Positions 48,465 to 59,820 of a stretch of DNA of 64,000 nt are shown in pieces. This DNA comes from Sabellastarte sp. h YS-2021. Taxonomy: Eukaryota > Annelida > Polychaeta > Sabellida > Sabellidae. The position numbers and the translations under genes were made by a program. Positions within the stretch are counted from its first letter, which is position 1; the number at the start of each line of letters is the position of its first letter. Under the pieces are notes generated by a model, which saw only the letters and a list, made by a program, of their open reading frames with translations, was not told the origin of the DNA and did no database searches. The stretch covers positions 56,719,028 through 56,783,027 of the forward strand of contig OZ024936.1 of assembly GCA_964017235.1 (NCBI GenBank), given 5' to 3'.

Positions 48465-50239
48465 GATATAGCTGTTCAAAAAGTAGCTGAATAACATATT
48501 TAAAGGAAATTCTCTAAGTGCAATAGTTTTCAAGGATTGATTTACTCAACATTGAAAATGTGAAAGTAGCTACTGCTCATGTATGCAATGAGCTACAGGT
48601 CTGCAAGTTTAATATGTTATAGCTGATCCAAAAGGAGGTGAACAACATATTTGAAGAAAATATCCTAAATGCAATAGTTTTCACATTACAATGTATTTAC
48701 TCAACAGTGAGAACCTCAAAGTAGCTATTGCTCAGCTATGCTATGAGCTACAGGTCTGCAACTTTACTATGTTATAGCTGACCCAAAAGTTGCTGAATAA
48801 CATATTTCAAGCAAATTCTCTAAATGCAATAGTTTTCAAGTTATAAGTGATTTACTCAATAGTGAAAACCTGAAAGTAGCTATTGCTCAGCTATGCTACG
48901 AGCTACAGGTCTGCAATTGCAGTATATTATAGCTGACTGAAAAGTAGGTGAATAACATATTTAAAGAAAATACTGTAAAAACAATAGTTTTCAAGTTACA
49001 ACTGATTTACTCAACAGTGATAACCTCAAAGTAGCTATTACTCAGCTATGAAATGAGCTACATGTCTGAAATTTTACTATGTTATAGCTGACCCAAAAGT
49101 AGCTGAATAACATATTTATGCAAAATTCTCTAACCACAATAGTTTTCAAGTTACAAGTGATTTTACTCATTATGAAAGGTATTGAAAATTGAGAAACTAG
49201 CTATTACTCACTTAGCTATAGAGATAGACTCCCAATTTACTATGTTGTAGCTATAGAAAAAGTATGTGAATAACATATTTCAACAAAATACTCTAAATGT
49301 ATTAGTTTTCCCAGTTACAACTGATTTCCTCAACAGTGATAACCTCAAAGCAGCTATTACTCAGCTATGCAATGAGCTACATGTCTGAAATTTTAGTCAT
49401 ACCTGACCCAAAAGTAGCTGAATAACATATTTATACAAAATTCACTAACCACAATAGTTTTTAAGTTATAAGTGATTTTACTCATTATGGAAGGTACTGA
49501 AAAGTCAGAAACCAGCTATTACTCACTTAGCTATAGAGATAGACTCCCAATTTACTCACCATGTTGTAGCTATAGAAAAAGTAGCTGAATAACATGTTTT
49601 AACAAAATGCTCTAAATGAAATACTTTTCAAGTTAGAAGTGATTTAGTGTATGATTTCATTAATTTTAATGCATTAAAAATTATTTTAAAAAGTCATTAA
49701 AAAAAATAATTAAGAGAGATCCTGGCCTGATACTCACACAAGGGAATCTACCTGTGGCCAAGTACATATATGCAAGATAAGAGAGAAATCCCTGAAATAG
49801 TCAATGAGAAAATAAGTCATTCAATGCATGATTTCATGAATTTTAATGCATTAATAATTATTTAAAAAAATAATAAAAAAAATTAAGAAAAATCAAGGCC
49901 TGATATTCACACAAGGGAATCTACCAGTGGCATAGCACATATATGCAAGATATGAGAGAAATCCCTGCAATAGTCAATGAGAAAATTGTGATAAAGTGTT
50001 GAAATTTTCACACTTTTGGTGGGGGTACCTCACTTGTAATGGCTCTGGCAAACAGACGAACAGACAGATTTGCATGCCTTGAACAAATTTTCAACCTCGA
50101 TAGTTGAGGTATCTTTTAAAAAAAAAAACAGCATGTCTCTGGGCCTTGTAGTTTTGGAGAAGTTGTTCTTGCGGACGTGGACGCCCACGCCGCAGAGTGA
50201 CGACATAAAGTCAGCTGACTGACAAGTCAGTTGACATAA

Positions 50240-51645
50240 AACTTGACACTCGGAGGCTATGGGTTTGAATAAGAACCCCCAAGTTTTGGGGGAAAGTTGC
50301 AAGTTACTTACTTATGCTAAAATATACCCACAAGTCTCATTCATAGTGCTAAGATTGAAAACTGTTTTAAAAGATTGAGCCCTGTATCCGTGAAACTATG
50401 AAGTGGTTGAGTTTGTTGTCGAAGGTCACGAACAACAAATTTACTTTGTTAGCCTTGAGAATATGTTTGAAAGATCACGAGAATAAATCCAATAAAATAT
50501 GTGCTGGGGTTGTGTTTAATGATTTTGGTCATATTAAGGATGCATGAAATCTGCTTAATACTTTTGGAGTAATATTAACCAGAAAACCAGATTCACAGAA
50601 AAATACACTGAAAATGGGACCTCTGAAAATTCGAGATTTTTTGGTGTCCAGAATACCTGCAAATAGAAATCTGCAAATAGACTGCTATGCGATGGAATTT
50701 AGAAGGGCCCTTTTTTTGTTTAATCGTTCATCATAAAACTTGACAGATTGTTCAATTAAAGGATGATATAGCTAAAAGTGAAGGAATTTCACTCTCTTCA
50801 CAGATATTATTGACAAGTGATAAATACCATAAATTGACTTCAATTTGCTGCATTATATTAAAGATAGCTGTTCTATTGTAAGAAGTAGCCTTAAAGTAAT
50901 CCACATATAATTAACTTAAATATTTAAAACAGAGTGTGAACACTAACTCTGTGTAATCTTAATAATACCTTTGATAAGATAATGAGTATAACTTTTGAAA
51001 TTATACCATACATGCATATGACTAGGATTTGTGCAAAGAGATCATGCTAAATATATGCCAACCTCAATATATCAATATTTTTTTTTAACTTTTCTCAGAT
51101 TTTATCGATTCTGCTTGCAGCTATTATTTCAAAGCTGTTGTAACAAGGTATCTTTCATTGTGATTTTCAGCCATTGCTTTCCATGGTTTAATGATTTTTT
51201 TCAAATATCAGACAAACACCATAAATTCCTTTGCACAGCATTAGGAATCTTAATGGGAGTCCATTTTCTCTTTGAAGTGTATAACTGCTCAACAAGATAT
51301 GACAATTTTAATGCCATTACTTCATGTTAATACATTGATCTGATTTTCTGACATCAAGATTATAACTGGATTCTGAATTTAGTAAAACTGGAGTACTGAA
51401 AAACTGGCATCCAAAATGATGCAAACTGTAAATACTTTCAATTAAATATTCATAGAAAGAAAATAAAGGAATTTGTGCTACACAAAATAGGATATTTCCA
51501 CTACAGAATAATACTAAATAAAATTTAAGACTCATTTCAAACAAGACTAAAAATTCATTGAAATCTATGTGAAGTTTCTCTTATTAAATTCTTTGGAATA
51601 TTTCTCTTATTAGAAAGTTGAAAACTATTTGTCATTCTTCCCAAG
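50240..51645 (+). other. non-coding region upstream of the sulfotransferase-like gene
   Basis: AT-rich with no repeat that I recognise. It should contain the promoter and any 5' untranslated exon of the gene starting at 51646, but no TATA or initiator can be assigned with confidence. Confidence 0.35.
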
Positions 51646-51895
51646 ATGATGACATGCTTGAGAAAAATGAAGGCTCAATTTCACGATACCAAATGGGTTC
51701 AAAGACGCTTCATCCCATTGCTGTTAATATTTCTCATCACTACGGTGATCTACTTTGTGGGTAACTATAGTAACAGCACCGGTGGTTCCGAGGCCATGAT
51801 GCTGCAACCAAGATACTGGGGAGAGGAGTCTGAATCCCTAGTGAAAAACCATGGCGATGAAGGCAGGGTGGAACATTTAAAAATGGATGATACAG
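51646..51895 (+). CDS. sulfotransferase-like gene exon 1 (signal anchor)
   Basis: ATG-ATG start and hydrophobic FIPLLLIFLITTVIYFVG. The donor is GATACAG|gtataa, with one base left over that completes Asp with the next exon. Confidence 0.8.
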
Positions 51896-54800
51896 GTATA
51901 AAGTTTTACCTTGGGTCTATGATTTAGTTTTGTGATAGTATTACCTTTTGTGTGTTGGCAACATATTTAATACTATATTTTGAGGTGATACATAATTTTC
52001 AAATAAAAACTAATTTAGAAAATACAAAAACTTGTCAATATTGAACCTGAATTAGTTTCTAGAAATCACTTTTTAAACCCTTTCGCTCTCTAACAGGAGT
52101 TTTGACCTCCTAGCACTCCTTTGCATTAATTTCTGATCAATAATTAGAGAGAGGGGTGCATTTATTACAGGTGCTACAGTATATTTTGCTTATATGTTCA
52201 GGTAATTAGCATGGTTAGAGGTGCAACTGACAAAAGTAATATGTAGTGCCTTACTAAGCTGTATTTTTAAGATATATATTCAATTATTATTTACTTTTTT
52301 GCATGTGTGTGTACAATGTGCTTTCAATATTAAGAATTTACACAAATGAAGGGTATGTAATTCACTACGATTTATCAAACTCTAACATTGAATGTTCCAC
52401 AATCTATGCTTAAAAATAAAATATTGGGATCTAATTTGGACGAAGACCCATCTTCACAATTTCTTTTAATGAAGTTCCAACCAGTAGTATTGGCATAATC
52501 CTACAAACCAACAGTCATGAAAAAAATATCTCTTTGGCAGAGGTAATAATGGCCTGACTTCCAGTAGTTGTCCTGCCATGTAACATCAGGAATGTATTTA
52601 CATAATGCACCCTTAAATATATGCTACATTGAACCATTCATTTTCTTGCAGATATTTTTGGTAAAGATACAAGTACAGATGAAGATGATATCCAAGATTA
52701 TGATACTGGTCCTAATGACAACAATGATGAAACCAATAATGAGGATGAAAACTATAGTGAAAGTGAAACAGATGGAAGTTTTGAGGATGAAAATGAAACT
52801 AATGACAATTTTGATACTGATGATGATGAGACTGATGATAATTTTGACACTGATGATGAAACTGATACTTTTGATACTGACGATGAAACTGATGATGAAA
52901 TTAATGATAATTTTGATACTGATGATGAAACTGATGATAATTTTGATACAAATGATGAAACTGAAGATAATTTTGATACTGATGATGAAATTGATGATGC
53001 TGGTTTTAAGGATAACAATGGTCAAGAAGAGTTTGAAGCTGACCACAATGATGCGCGATACAATGACCAGGGATTCACAGACAGGTCAACAAATGAAGAC
53101 AGGGATCAGTATGGCAGACCATATCAAAGTGAGTTTCTGTAAATTTTCAAACAAATATGATACTAAGTAAATAGTCTAATAGATATACCTGGCAAATACC
53201 AAATTAATTTACACACCCCAGCACTAATACTGCTTGAAGACAAGGGTTAATAAATTTATAAAATTAATCTCTAATCTTCCAAAGAATTCTTGGATAATGT
53301 TTTATTATCCACCAAAAGCCTTATTTGACCAGTAGAGGGGGAATATACGGGGAGGTAGGGCTGTTAAAGAGTACTCGAGTACTCGCTCAAGCTTAGATTA
53401 CTAAATTATTTGGAGTACAAAATGAACAAAAGAGTACTCCTTTACACTCAAATAGTGGCCTTTTATAAACTATTCTTGATAAAAGTGACATAAACTGGGT
53501 AAATTTCTGTTAATTTTCAGGGGAAAATGGCACATTTTGTTGTATTTATCGCTAAAAAGAGTACTCATTTTAGAGTAGAGTAATGGTGAGAGAGTACTCG
53601 AGTACAAAATTTGCGACTCGTGGCAGCCCTACGGGGCGGGATATATATATTTTTGGTGTACAGCAGTGCCATGGATAACTGGTGTCAATAACTTCCAGTT
53701 TTTTACTATATCTCTGAAACTATGTAACCTATAAAAATTTAATATGTATTATTTGAAAGGTCTTTTTACAGTGCTTCTGCTTGTTTTTGATGCGTAAACT
53801 TTCATGCAGAAATGGCTGAGAAATTGCAAGTCAAAGATTGAGATTTTTATATTAACTGGTGCCCTTGTTTTTATGAGCTCTGCCTGGTTTTGGACTCCCC
53901 CTTTTGAATGTTTATCAACTTTGTGTTGTATAAATGTTTCTTTTATTATTAGAAGCAAAATATCTGTCAAAATTTTTATGTATTTCATAATGTCCTAATA
54001 CATGACTTGTTAAACACTTCTTTTGTTTCTTTTAAATAGATCAACAGAACATGATGTATGGAAATGTAGAAGACATTCAAGACAATACAGAAGAGGATAT
54101 GGAAAATGATGACGATAATGATTCCTTCAAAGAAGTCAGAGCCATGCCACCGCCGGAGAGACAGTCAAACATACGGCTGGTGAAAATCGATGAAGACACT
54201 GATGAGACTATTGATGAAACACAGACTGTAGATGAAGAGGAATTATGGGACAAAGAAACAGATTTAGATTCCGAAAGAGAAGGCAATGATATACTGGAAA
54301 ACCAGAATGCAGCACAAGACAGGCAATTTGTGGAAGCTCAAAACAATGGATACCACGATGAAAATCTTGATGTTGAGCAGATTCAAGATGTTGATGGAGA
54401 TAGTGCCAATCAGGAATATGATGACAGTATTGATAGCAATGGCTTGGCTCAAAATGAGCAGGCTCATTGGTCTGATGATAATGGTAATCCCCAAAATATT
54501 GCTTCTGCAAATGATAACAAACTTCAAGTGAATCTACAAAATTTTGATTCTGTTAACAAGGAACACCTTGCTTATCAAGAAGATGGCGGAAATGAACAAA
54601 ATCAACTAGACAATGACAATTTTAATCAACAAGAAGAAATTGAGATAAAACAGGATAGTTTTAAAGTTGTACCCCTTGAGAATGTTGATAATGATGAATT
54701 TAAGGTCCAGAATGAGGAGCCACAAGGTATACAAAACAGAAACAATATCTGGGAAATTGGAGACAGGGGTCCAATGGAAGGTGACAAACAGAATGAAAGA

Positions 54801-56582
54801 ATCCTTGGTCCATTTGGACAAACTTTTATCGATGAAGATAATTATCAGCAAGAGAAGATACAAGGAGAAGAAAGTCATATTGATCAAGGTGAAAACCTTG
54901 ATGCTGTGAAGAATGTGGAATCTGTAGATTTGGTACCTGAGAACAATGAACATTTCCAAAACAAAGATTTAGGTCATGGAGGGCCTGGCTGGAGACCAGC
55001 AGCCAATGAAATTAAGGACTTATTATCCAATATACGTCTGGATGGTGTAGATAATCAAGGAAGTCAAAATCAAGAGCAAGTAGAAGTACAGGATTCTAGG
55101 AGTCAACTAAATGCTTTGCTCGATAAAATAGAGTCAAAGCAAAATGTCGAAAATGAAGGATACAAAGCAATGGACCCACAAGATGTGGAACGGGAAGGTC
55201 AAGGTCAAAACAATGAAAACATGCAACAGAACTTGCCTTATGAACAAGTACAACCCATTAATAATGTAGAAGATTTTTACAATCAACAGAATAATAACGA
55301 TGGTGTTATGTATGAAAGCGAACTTGATAAAAAAAGGCAACTGGCAGAAAGAAATAGAATACAATTTGAAAATGCAGTGCAAAGACTTCAGGAAAACCAA
55401 GTCATAGCACAAAAAGCAAATGAGTATGTCCCTCTAAGAGTGATGCAGACCAGTCAGCAAAAGCAGGTCTCTGCTTATCTGAATGCAACAGAGGTAAGCA
55501 AGATCCTTGCAATGGAAATGGCACAAGAAGCTCCGCTAGATAGCAGTACATATGAACAAGCGATAGTGTTGACTGAAATCCCACCAATCAAATATCTGTC
55601 TTACTATAAAAATCCCTGTTGGTACGACAGAAATGTCAGAAGTGGAGATATCACACTACGTTGCCTGCCATACTTTTTTATCACTGGAGCACCAGGATGG
55701 GGTGTACAAAGACTAGTGGAATCTATCCAGCTGCACCAGAAGATATCAGCTCCACTAAATACTCAACCCAACTGGTGGAATGAAGAGAGACTAGCCAGGA
55801 AACCCTTTGGACCTGGATACGTAGATAATTTTGATATTGTGGCACAAATTATAAGACAGTTTATTACAAAACAGCAAGACAATACACTGATTCACAAGAA
55901 GGTCACATTTGACGCCAGTGCCGAGTTACTGTTTCCATTCTCTCTGTGGAACCGATATGGCAAATTCATGGATGAACAACAAAACCAGCATTTTTTCACA
56001 CCTTATCAAATCAAATCAATTTTACCGAATGCAAAATTTGTGGTTCTCCTATCCGATCCTGTAGAAAGGTTATACAGATGGTACCTGACTGAATTTAAAG
56101 AAGTGCCTTCTCTTCTCAAAACTCCTGCAGAATTTAACGTTCGTGTGGAATACACGTTCAGAAAAATATTTAACTGCACAGCTTTACAAAAAGGTTCACA
56201 TATCTGTTATTTTGGTCAAGTTGACAACAATGGTAGACTGGATACATTCCTGCAGGAAGTTCAAAAAGGTTTCCATGGTTACATCTTACAACAATGGTAT
56301 GACACCTTTACATCCAATAGCATTCGCATTATAACTCTTGAAAGTCTTCAAAGAGATCCTTTTGATGTCCTGAATAGCACCTTTCATTTCTTGGGTCTAG
56401 AGCAGCCCACAGATACAGTAACACAGCTTGTTAAGGTTAAAACTAGCGATTTGTTTAAATTTCCCGATATTGCAAACTACGAACCAATGTTAGAAACGAC
56501 CAAACACTTGCTTCAGAGTATGTACAAACAATCCGAAAACATTTTAGCTTCTCACCTTGGGAAATCACAGATGTTTTATTAA
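51646..56582 (+). CDS. CHST15-like sulfotransferase-fold protein with acidic stem, probable pseudoenzyme
   Basis: Three exons (51646-51895, 52652-53128, 54040-56582) join in phase to 1089 residues. Residues 1-21 are basic and cytosolic, about 22-39 form a signal anchor (type II, Golgi-like), and N40-Y-S and N43-S-T are sequons. About residues 84-700 are highly acidic and Asn/Gln-rich, with a DNFDTDDETD repeat at about 131-200. The C-terminal domain starts at N767 (NPCWYDRN, RCLPYF) and resembles CHST15-type carbohydrate sulfotransferases, including a NWW segment and a late FHFLGL. Two PAPS-binding motifs are altered: PKxGT is P794-G-W-G-V and RDPxxRxxSxY is S914-DPVER-LYRWY. Loss of the Lys and Arg suggests no catalysis. 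Human CHST15 is about half as long. Start choice: first ATG before the anchor (a second ATG follows). Confidence 0.85.
52652..53128 (+). CDS. sulfotransferase-like gene exon 2 (Asp-rich repeats)
   Basis: Acceptor cattttcttgcag, donor ATCAAA|gtgagt, 477 bp. It encodes IFGKDTSTDEDD, then repeats of D/N/E/T with periodic Phe, then a less repetitive polar end. The strand is set by the phase match on both sides; the long reverse-strand open frames here are shadows of the repeat. Confidence 0.82.
52794..52995 (+). repeat. coding minisatellite (DNFDTDDETD)
   Basis: 'gataattttgatactgatga' and shortened variants recur six to seven times in frame within exon 2. Units of about 30-36 bp differ by insertion or loss of whole codons. 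Confidence 0.85.
53356..53631. mobile_element. hAT MITE, 276 bp, in intron 2
   Basis: Ends tagggctg and cagcccta; flanking octamers cggggagg and cggggcgg differ by one base. Inner ends carry the palindromic gagtactcgagtac motif. It lies in the intron between exons 2 and 3 of the sulfotransferase-like gene. Confidence 0.75.
54040..56582 (+). CDS. sulfotransferase-like gene exon 3 (stem and catalytic-fold domain)
   Basis: Acceptor ttttaaatag, then NQQNMMYGNVED, open to TAA at 56580. It encodes the remaining acidic Gln/Asn-rich stem and the whole sulfotransferase-like domain in one exon, without frame breaks. Confidence 0.88.
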
Positions 56583-56621
56583 ATCTGAAGGCATGGAACT
56601 TTATTATATTTTATAATTAAG

Positions 56622-56627
56622 AATAAA
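56622..56627 (+). terminator. polyadenylation signal AATAAA
   Basis: It lies 40 bases after the stop codon at 56582. A second AATAAA follows at about 56659. The cleavage site is not determinable from sequence. Confidence 0.6.
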
Positions 56628-56769
56628 TTTACCATTATTCATTGAATACCAATTAATGGAATAAATAATATAAAAGAGTTATTAGTTTACCTGACCCTGC
56701 TTATCACAGACAATTTTCCAATTTCCAAGTTCAATTCAAAGGCTTGTACTCCTAATAATTAATGTAGAA

Positions 56770-56872
56770 AGAAAGTCCGAGGTTTTGTGATTTATAACTC
56801 CATATAATTCACAAAGTTCCGGCGAAATTTGTGAATTATCTGGGTTTATAAATCACAAAACCGAAGACTTTA
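56770..56872. repeat. fold-back element of about 100 bp
   Basis: ggttttgtgatttataa and ttcacaaa on the left are inverted on the right as tttgtgaatt and ttataaatcacaaaacc, giving nearly complete arms of 40-45 bp around a GC-rich loop. It is a small MITE or foldback directly before the next element. Confidence 0.65.
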
Positions 56873-57884
56873 TTATCTCCCGCCGGGCTTTAGCCCGGGA
56901 GGGAGATTATGAAATGATGCCTGTGTGTGCGTGCGTGCGTGCGTGCGTGTGTGCGTGCGTTAGTTAGTCACGCAGATTCCTCCAAAACTACTACAGCTAC
57001 AGATTTTACGTAAATTAATTGTCCCAATGAATTTTCACGCCCTCGAAAATTTTTTTGGTTTTATGGACTTAGGCCTAAAGATAACTGAGTAATAGCTATC
57101 TTAGCTACTTGGAGTAAAGGGCTCATAACTCAAAAACTATTGCAGTTACAACTTTTTCTTCAAATATGTTGTTCAGCTACTTTGTCCTTAGCTATAAGAT
57201 GGTACATAGTTTGGGGTCCCATTGCATGCCATAAGTGAGTAATAGCTATTTTCTCATTTGTAGCTAAATAACAAAAGGAGTAAATGTCAAATATCTTCAA
57301 AAGTATTAGAGTTACAGAAATCTTTTCAAATATGTTGTTCATCTACTTTTTGGTAAGCTATCACATAGTAAAGTTTCAGACCTGTTGCACCTTGGATAGC
57401 TGAGTAATAGCTACTTTGAAATTCTGACTGTTGAGTAAAGCCATTGTAACTCCAAAACTATTGCAGTTACAGTGTTTTCCTAAAATATGTTGTTCAGCTA
57501 CTTTGTCCTTAGCTATAAGATGGTACATAGTTTGGGGTTCTATTGCATGCCATAAGTGAGTAATAGCTATTTTCTCATTTGTAGCTAAATAACAAAAGAA
57601 GTAAATGCCAAATATCTTCAAAAGTATTAGAGTTACAGAAATCTTTTCAAATATGTTATTCATCTACTTTTGGGTAAGCTATCACATAGTTAAGTTTCAG
57701 ACCTGTTGCACCATGGATAGCTGAGTAATAGCTACTTTCAAATTCCGACTGTTGAGTAAAGCCATTATATCTCCAAAACTATTGCAGTTACAGTGTTTTC
57801 CTAAAATATGTTGTTCAGCTACTTTGTCCTTAGCTATAAGATGGTACATAGTTTGGGGTTCTATTGCGTGCCATAAGTGAGTAA
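56873..57884 (-). repeat. inverted satellite element, copy D, cut by the DIRS insertion
   Basis: It begins with a hairpin (ctcccgccgggct / agcccgggaggg) and a (gtgc)n stretch, then reversed ~160-bp monomers related to the 155-bp satellite. gttcagctacttt recurs at 57171, 57492 and 57813, so the period is a 321-bp dimer. The array stops at about 57884, where the DIRS-like terminus starts. Confidence 0.75.
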
Positions 57885-57928
57885 TTTGCAAATTTTAATT
57901 AGTAAATTAAATTTTTATTAGTTAATAC

Positions 57929-58100
57929 CTTACCTACCAGACGATAGCTATAGCCCGGCGCCAGCCGGTCCCGCCAAACGAAAGAAAAAGACGTCCTGGG
58001 TTTCACCCCGGGCAGGACCGGTACACTACACTCCACTCGCCAGGTGGCCTAGTTCCTGCCTCACTCGCCAGAGGGACGTGACGTCATAGCATCTTTTTCG
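57929..58100 (-). repeat. DIRS 3' inverted terminal repeat
   Basis: This 172-bp block (cttacctaccagacgatagc to gcatctttttcg) is the exact reverse complement, as far as I can read, of 63814-63985. An AT-rich outer extension (57885-57928) forms the element's terminus. Confidence 0.92.
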
Positions 58101-58156
58101 TCCCCAAGGTTGAATTGTAAGGCTGAAAGCGGGGAAGGCTGGGTGGGAATTTCCCG

Positions 58157-58254
58157 TCTGGTAGGTAAGGTATTAACTAATAAAAATTTAATTTACTAAT
58201 TAAAATTTGCAATTTCATTGCGTTAATACATCTTACCTACCAGACGATAGCTAG
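58157..58254 (-). repeat. DIRS internal complementary region
   Basis: The first part (58157-58213) is the reverse complement of the element's 3' terminus (57885-57943). The second part (58217-58254, attgcgttaatacatcttac …) repeats the 5' ITR outer end. Together it bridges both termini, as the ICR of DIRS-1 does when it templates the circular junction. Confidence 0.85.
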
Positions 58255-58380
58255 AATAACTACCCAGTGGAAGGAGGGCAGCCTTCTGAGGATTGGAGAG
58301 AACTCTTATATTATACCTAGGTGTGAGGTTCTAGTCCCTTGAGGAGACATGTTAGTCTCGAGGGTAACTAGACCCACCTG

Positions 58381-58398
58381 CCCCCCCCCCCCCCCCCC
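58381..58398. repeat. C18 homopolymer in the DIRS 3' region
   Basis: Eighteen consecutive C bases (G on the sense strand) between the end of ORF3 and the ICR. The length is likely unreliable in any assembly. Confidence 0.9.
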
Positions 58399-58608
58399 TT
58401 TTTGACTGCTCTGAGGGGAGGAAGAGAGTAAGAGTTCAAGTCAATGATTCCCACGGATAACCTGGAAGAGTAGGAAAAGTCCTATACCAGAGGATTACTC
58501 TGAAGTAAAAGACTTTGAGAAGCCAAGGCCTAGGCTAAAAGTGAGCCTACACCTAAAACTAACTAGTATGTACACTATATATAATTATATACAAAGAAGC
58601 TTAGGTGA

Positions 58609-59820
58609 CTAGTGGTGGATCTGCTGGGCAGCCACCACAGGACCCAAGTGAAAAAGCTCCTTATCTGCCCAGGCAACATCCTTAAGGTAAAACTGTGTAA
58701 AGGTGTTGTGGGACTTCCAGTGGCATGCTGCTAGAATCTGGTCCAGGGATATGCCACCTTGAAAGGCTTTGGAGGCCGCAAAGGCCCTAACATCATGGGC
58801 CTTAACCTGATGTAAGGCCAAGGAATCTTGGTCAGAGAGATCATAACACAACACTACTGTTTGTTTGATCCAGGACGAGATAGTGGCAGGAGAGATGTCC
58901 TTGTTAAAACCTTGTTTGAATGAAACAAAAACTAACTCCTTTCCCGTTCTTAGGGCCTGCGTTTTGTCCAGGTAGTAGCGAAGAGCCCGAACGGGGCAAA
59001 GGGATCTGTCTTCCTTTAAAGACTTATCCAGAGTGGGGGCTAAGGCCGGGATGACCACAGGGGCCACGCACTCTGGTCCCTCTTTTGCCAAGTGATTTTT
59101 CGCCAAGAAGCTTGGTGAAGGGTAGAGGGAAACTTTGGACCAATCAGCTTGGTGTCTGATATTTTTGTTTAACCAAGCGTGAATCTCACTCCTGCGTTTT
59201 CCCGAAGCCAGGGCTAGGAGAAAAACAGTTTTGAAAGTAAGGTGTTTCAGAGACGCCTTTCTGAGTGGCTCAAAAGGCGCTTTTGTAAGCTGGTGTAAAA
59301 CCAGGGAGAGGTTCCAAGCAGGAACCCCCCGGCGCCCTTTGGGTCTATCTCTGTGAAAACTGTCTAACAGTCTAGTCAAATTGTCATCCTTGCCGACATT
59401 AACCGAGGTATTTCCCAGTTTGTCTGCAATGGCTGACCTGTACCCATCAATAGTGCTGGGCTGGAGATTCTTCTCCTGGAAAAGATGCAGGAGGAAATCT
59501 GCTATTTGTTTTATAGATGGGTTCCTGAAGTCCACCTGACTTGTTTCGCACCATCTAACAAAAAGGGCCCACTTCGCTTCGTAGACTGCTCTGGTTGAAC
59601 GTCTTTGAGGCGCCTCAATTCTTGACGCCACTGGGCTAGAGAACCCTTGCTCCCTGATTGTCTGGGCTCTAGGAGCCAGGCATGGAGATTTAGGCTTGCC
59701 AGATCCCTGTGACGGGCCTTGTTGAAAGGTTGGGTCACTAGATCTGGATGGTGTGGAAGACAAAGAGGAACCATCGCTGACAGTTCTACTAGGTCCCAAA
59801 ACCAAGGCATGTTGGGCCAT
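58609..59820 (-). CDS. DIRS ORF3: tyrosine recombinase
   Basis: About 403 residues from the Met at 59820 (MAQHALVLG) to the stop at 58609. The frame is open much further upstream, so the start is a guess. A core-binding N-terminal domain (AKWALFVRWCETSQVDF … QPSTIDGYRSAI) precedes the catalytic domain. Arg lies in ALASGKRRSEI (~59190-59205), His-x-x-Arg in KAHDVRAFA (~58785-58800), His/Trp in ACHWKSHNTF and the Tyr nucleophile in FTQFYLKD (~58690). All key residues are present. It should integrate circular cDNA. It overlaps ORF2 by about 310 bp in another frame, as in other DIRS elements. Confidence 0.88.
   Translation of the reverse strand: MAQHALVLGPSRTVSDGSSLSSTPSRSSDPTFQQGPSQGSGKPKSPCLAPRAQTIREQGFSSPVASRIEAPQRRSTRAVYEAKWALFVRWCETSQVDFRNPSIKQIADFLLHLFQEKNLQPSTIDGYRSAIADKLGNTSVNVGKDDNLTRLLDSFHRDRPKGRRGVPAWNLSLVLHQLTKAPFEPLRKASLKHLTFKTVFLLALASGKRRSEIHAWLNKNIRHQADWSKVSLYPSPSFLAKNHLAKEGPECVAPVVIPALAPTLDKSLKEDRSLCPVRALRYYLDKTQALRTGKELVFVSFKQGFNKDISPATISSWIKQTVVLCYDLSDQDSLALHQVKAHDVRAFAASKAFQGGISLDQILAACHWKSHNTFTQFYLKDVAWADKELFHLGPVVAAQQIHH

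Larger units (their letters stand above)
46380..50239 (+). mobile_element. composite satellite-cored element, copy C (diverged)
   Basis: A degenerate leader (agttcccataaatgggctct, then gtgtcagctgaatgtg), no ~146-bp array, diverged ~155-bp monomers (46540-46825 and 48480-49640), then two tail-like blocks and the usual end ('gtcagctgactgacaagtca'). Two nested DNA transposons and a MITE interrupt it at 46826-48464. It is older than A1, A2 and B. Confidence 0.6.

Noticed and set aside
52624..53046. Minus-strand ORFs rich in Ile/Ser in the sulfotransferase exon 2
   Set aside because: They are shadows of the Asp-rich repeat; the plus frame has matching splice phases on both sides.
56873..56960. 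GC-rich hairpin as a transcription terminator for the sulfotransferase-like gene
   Set aside because: Intrinsic terminators are bacterial; the AATAAA at 56622 already serves, and the hairpin is the end of a repeat element.
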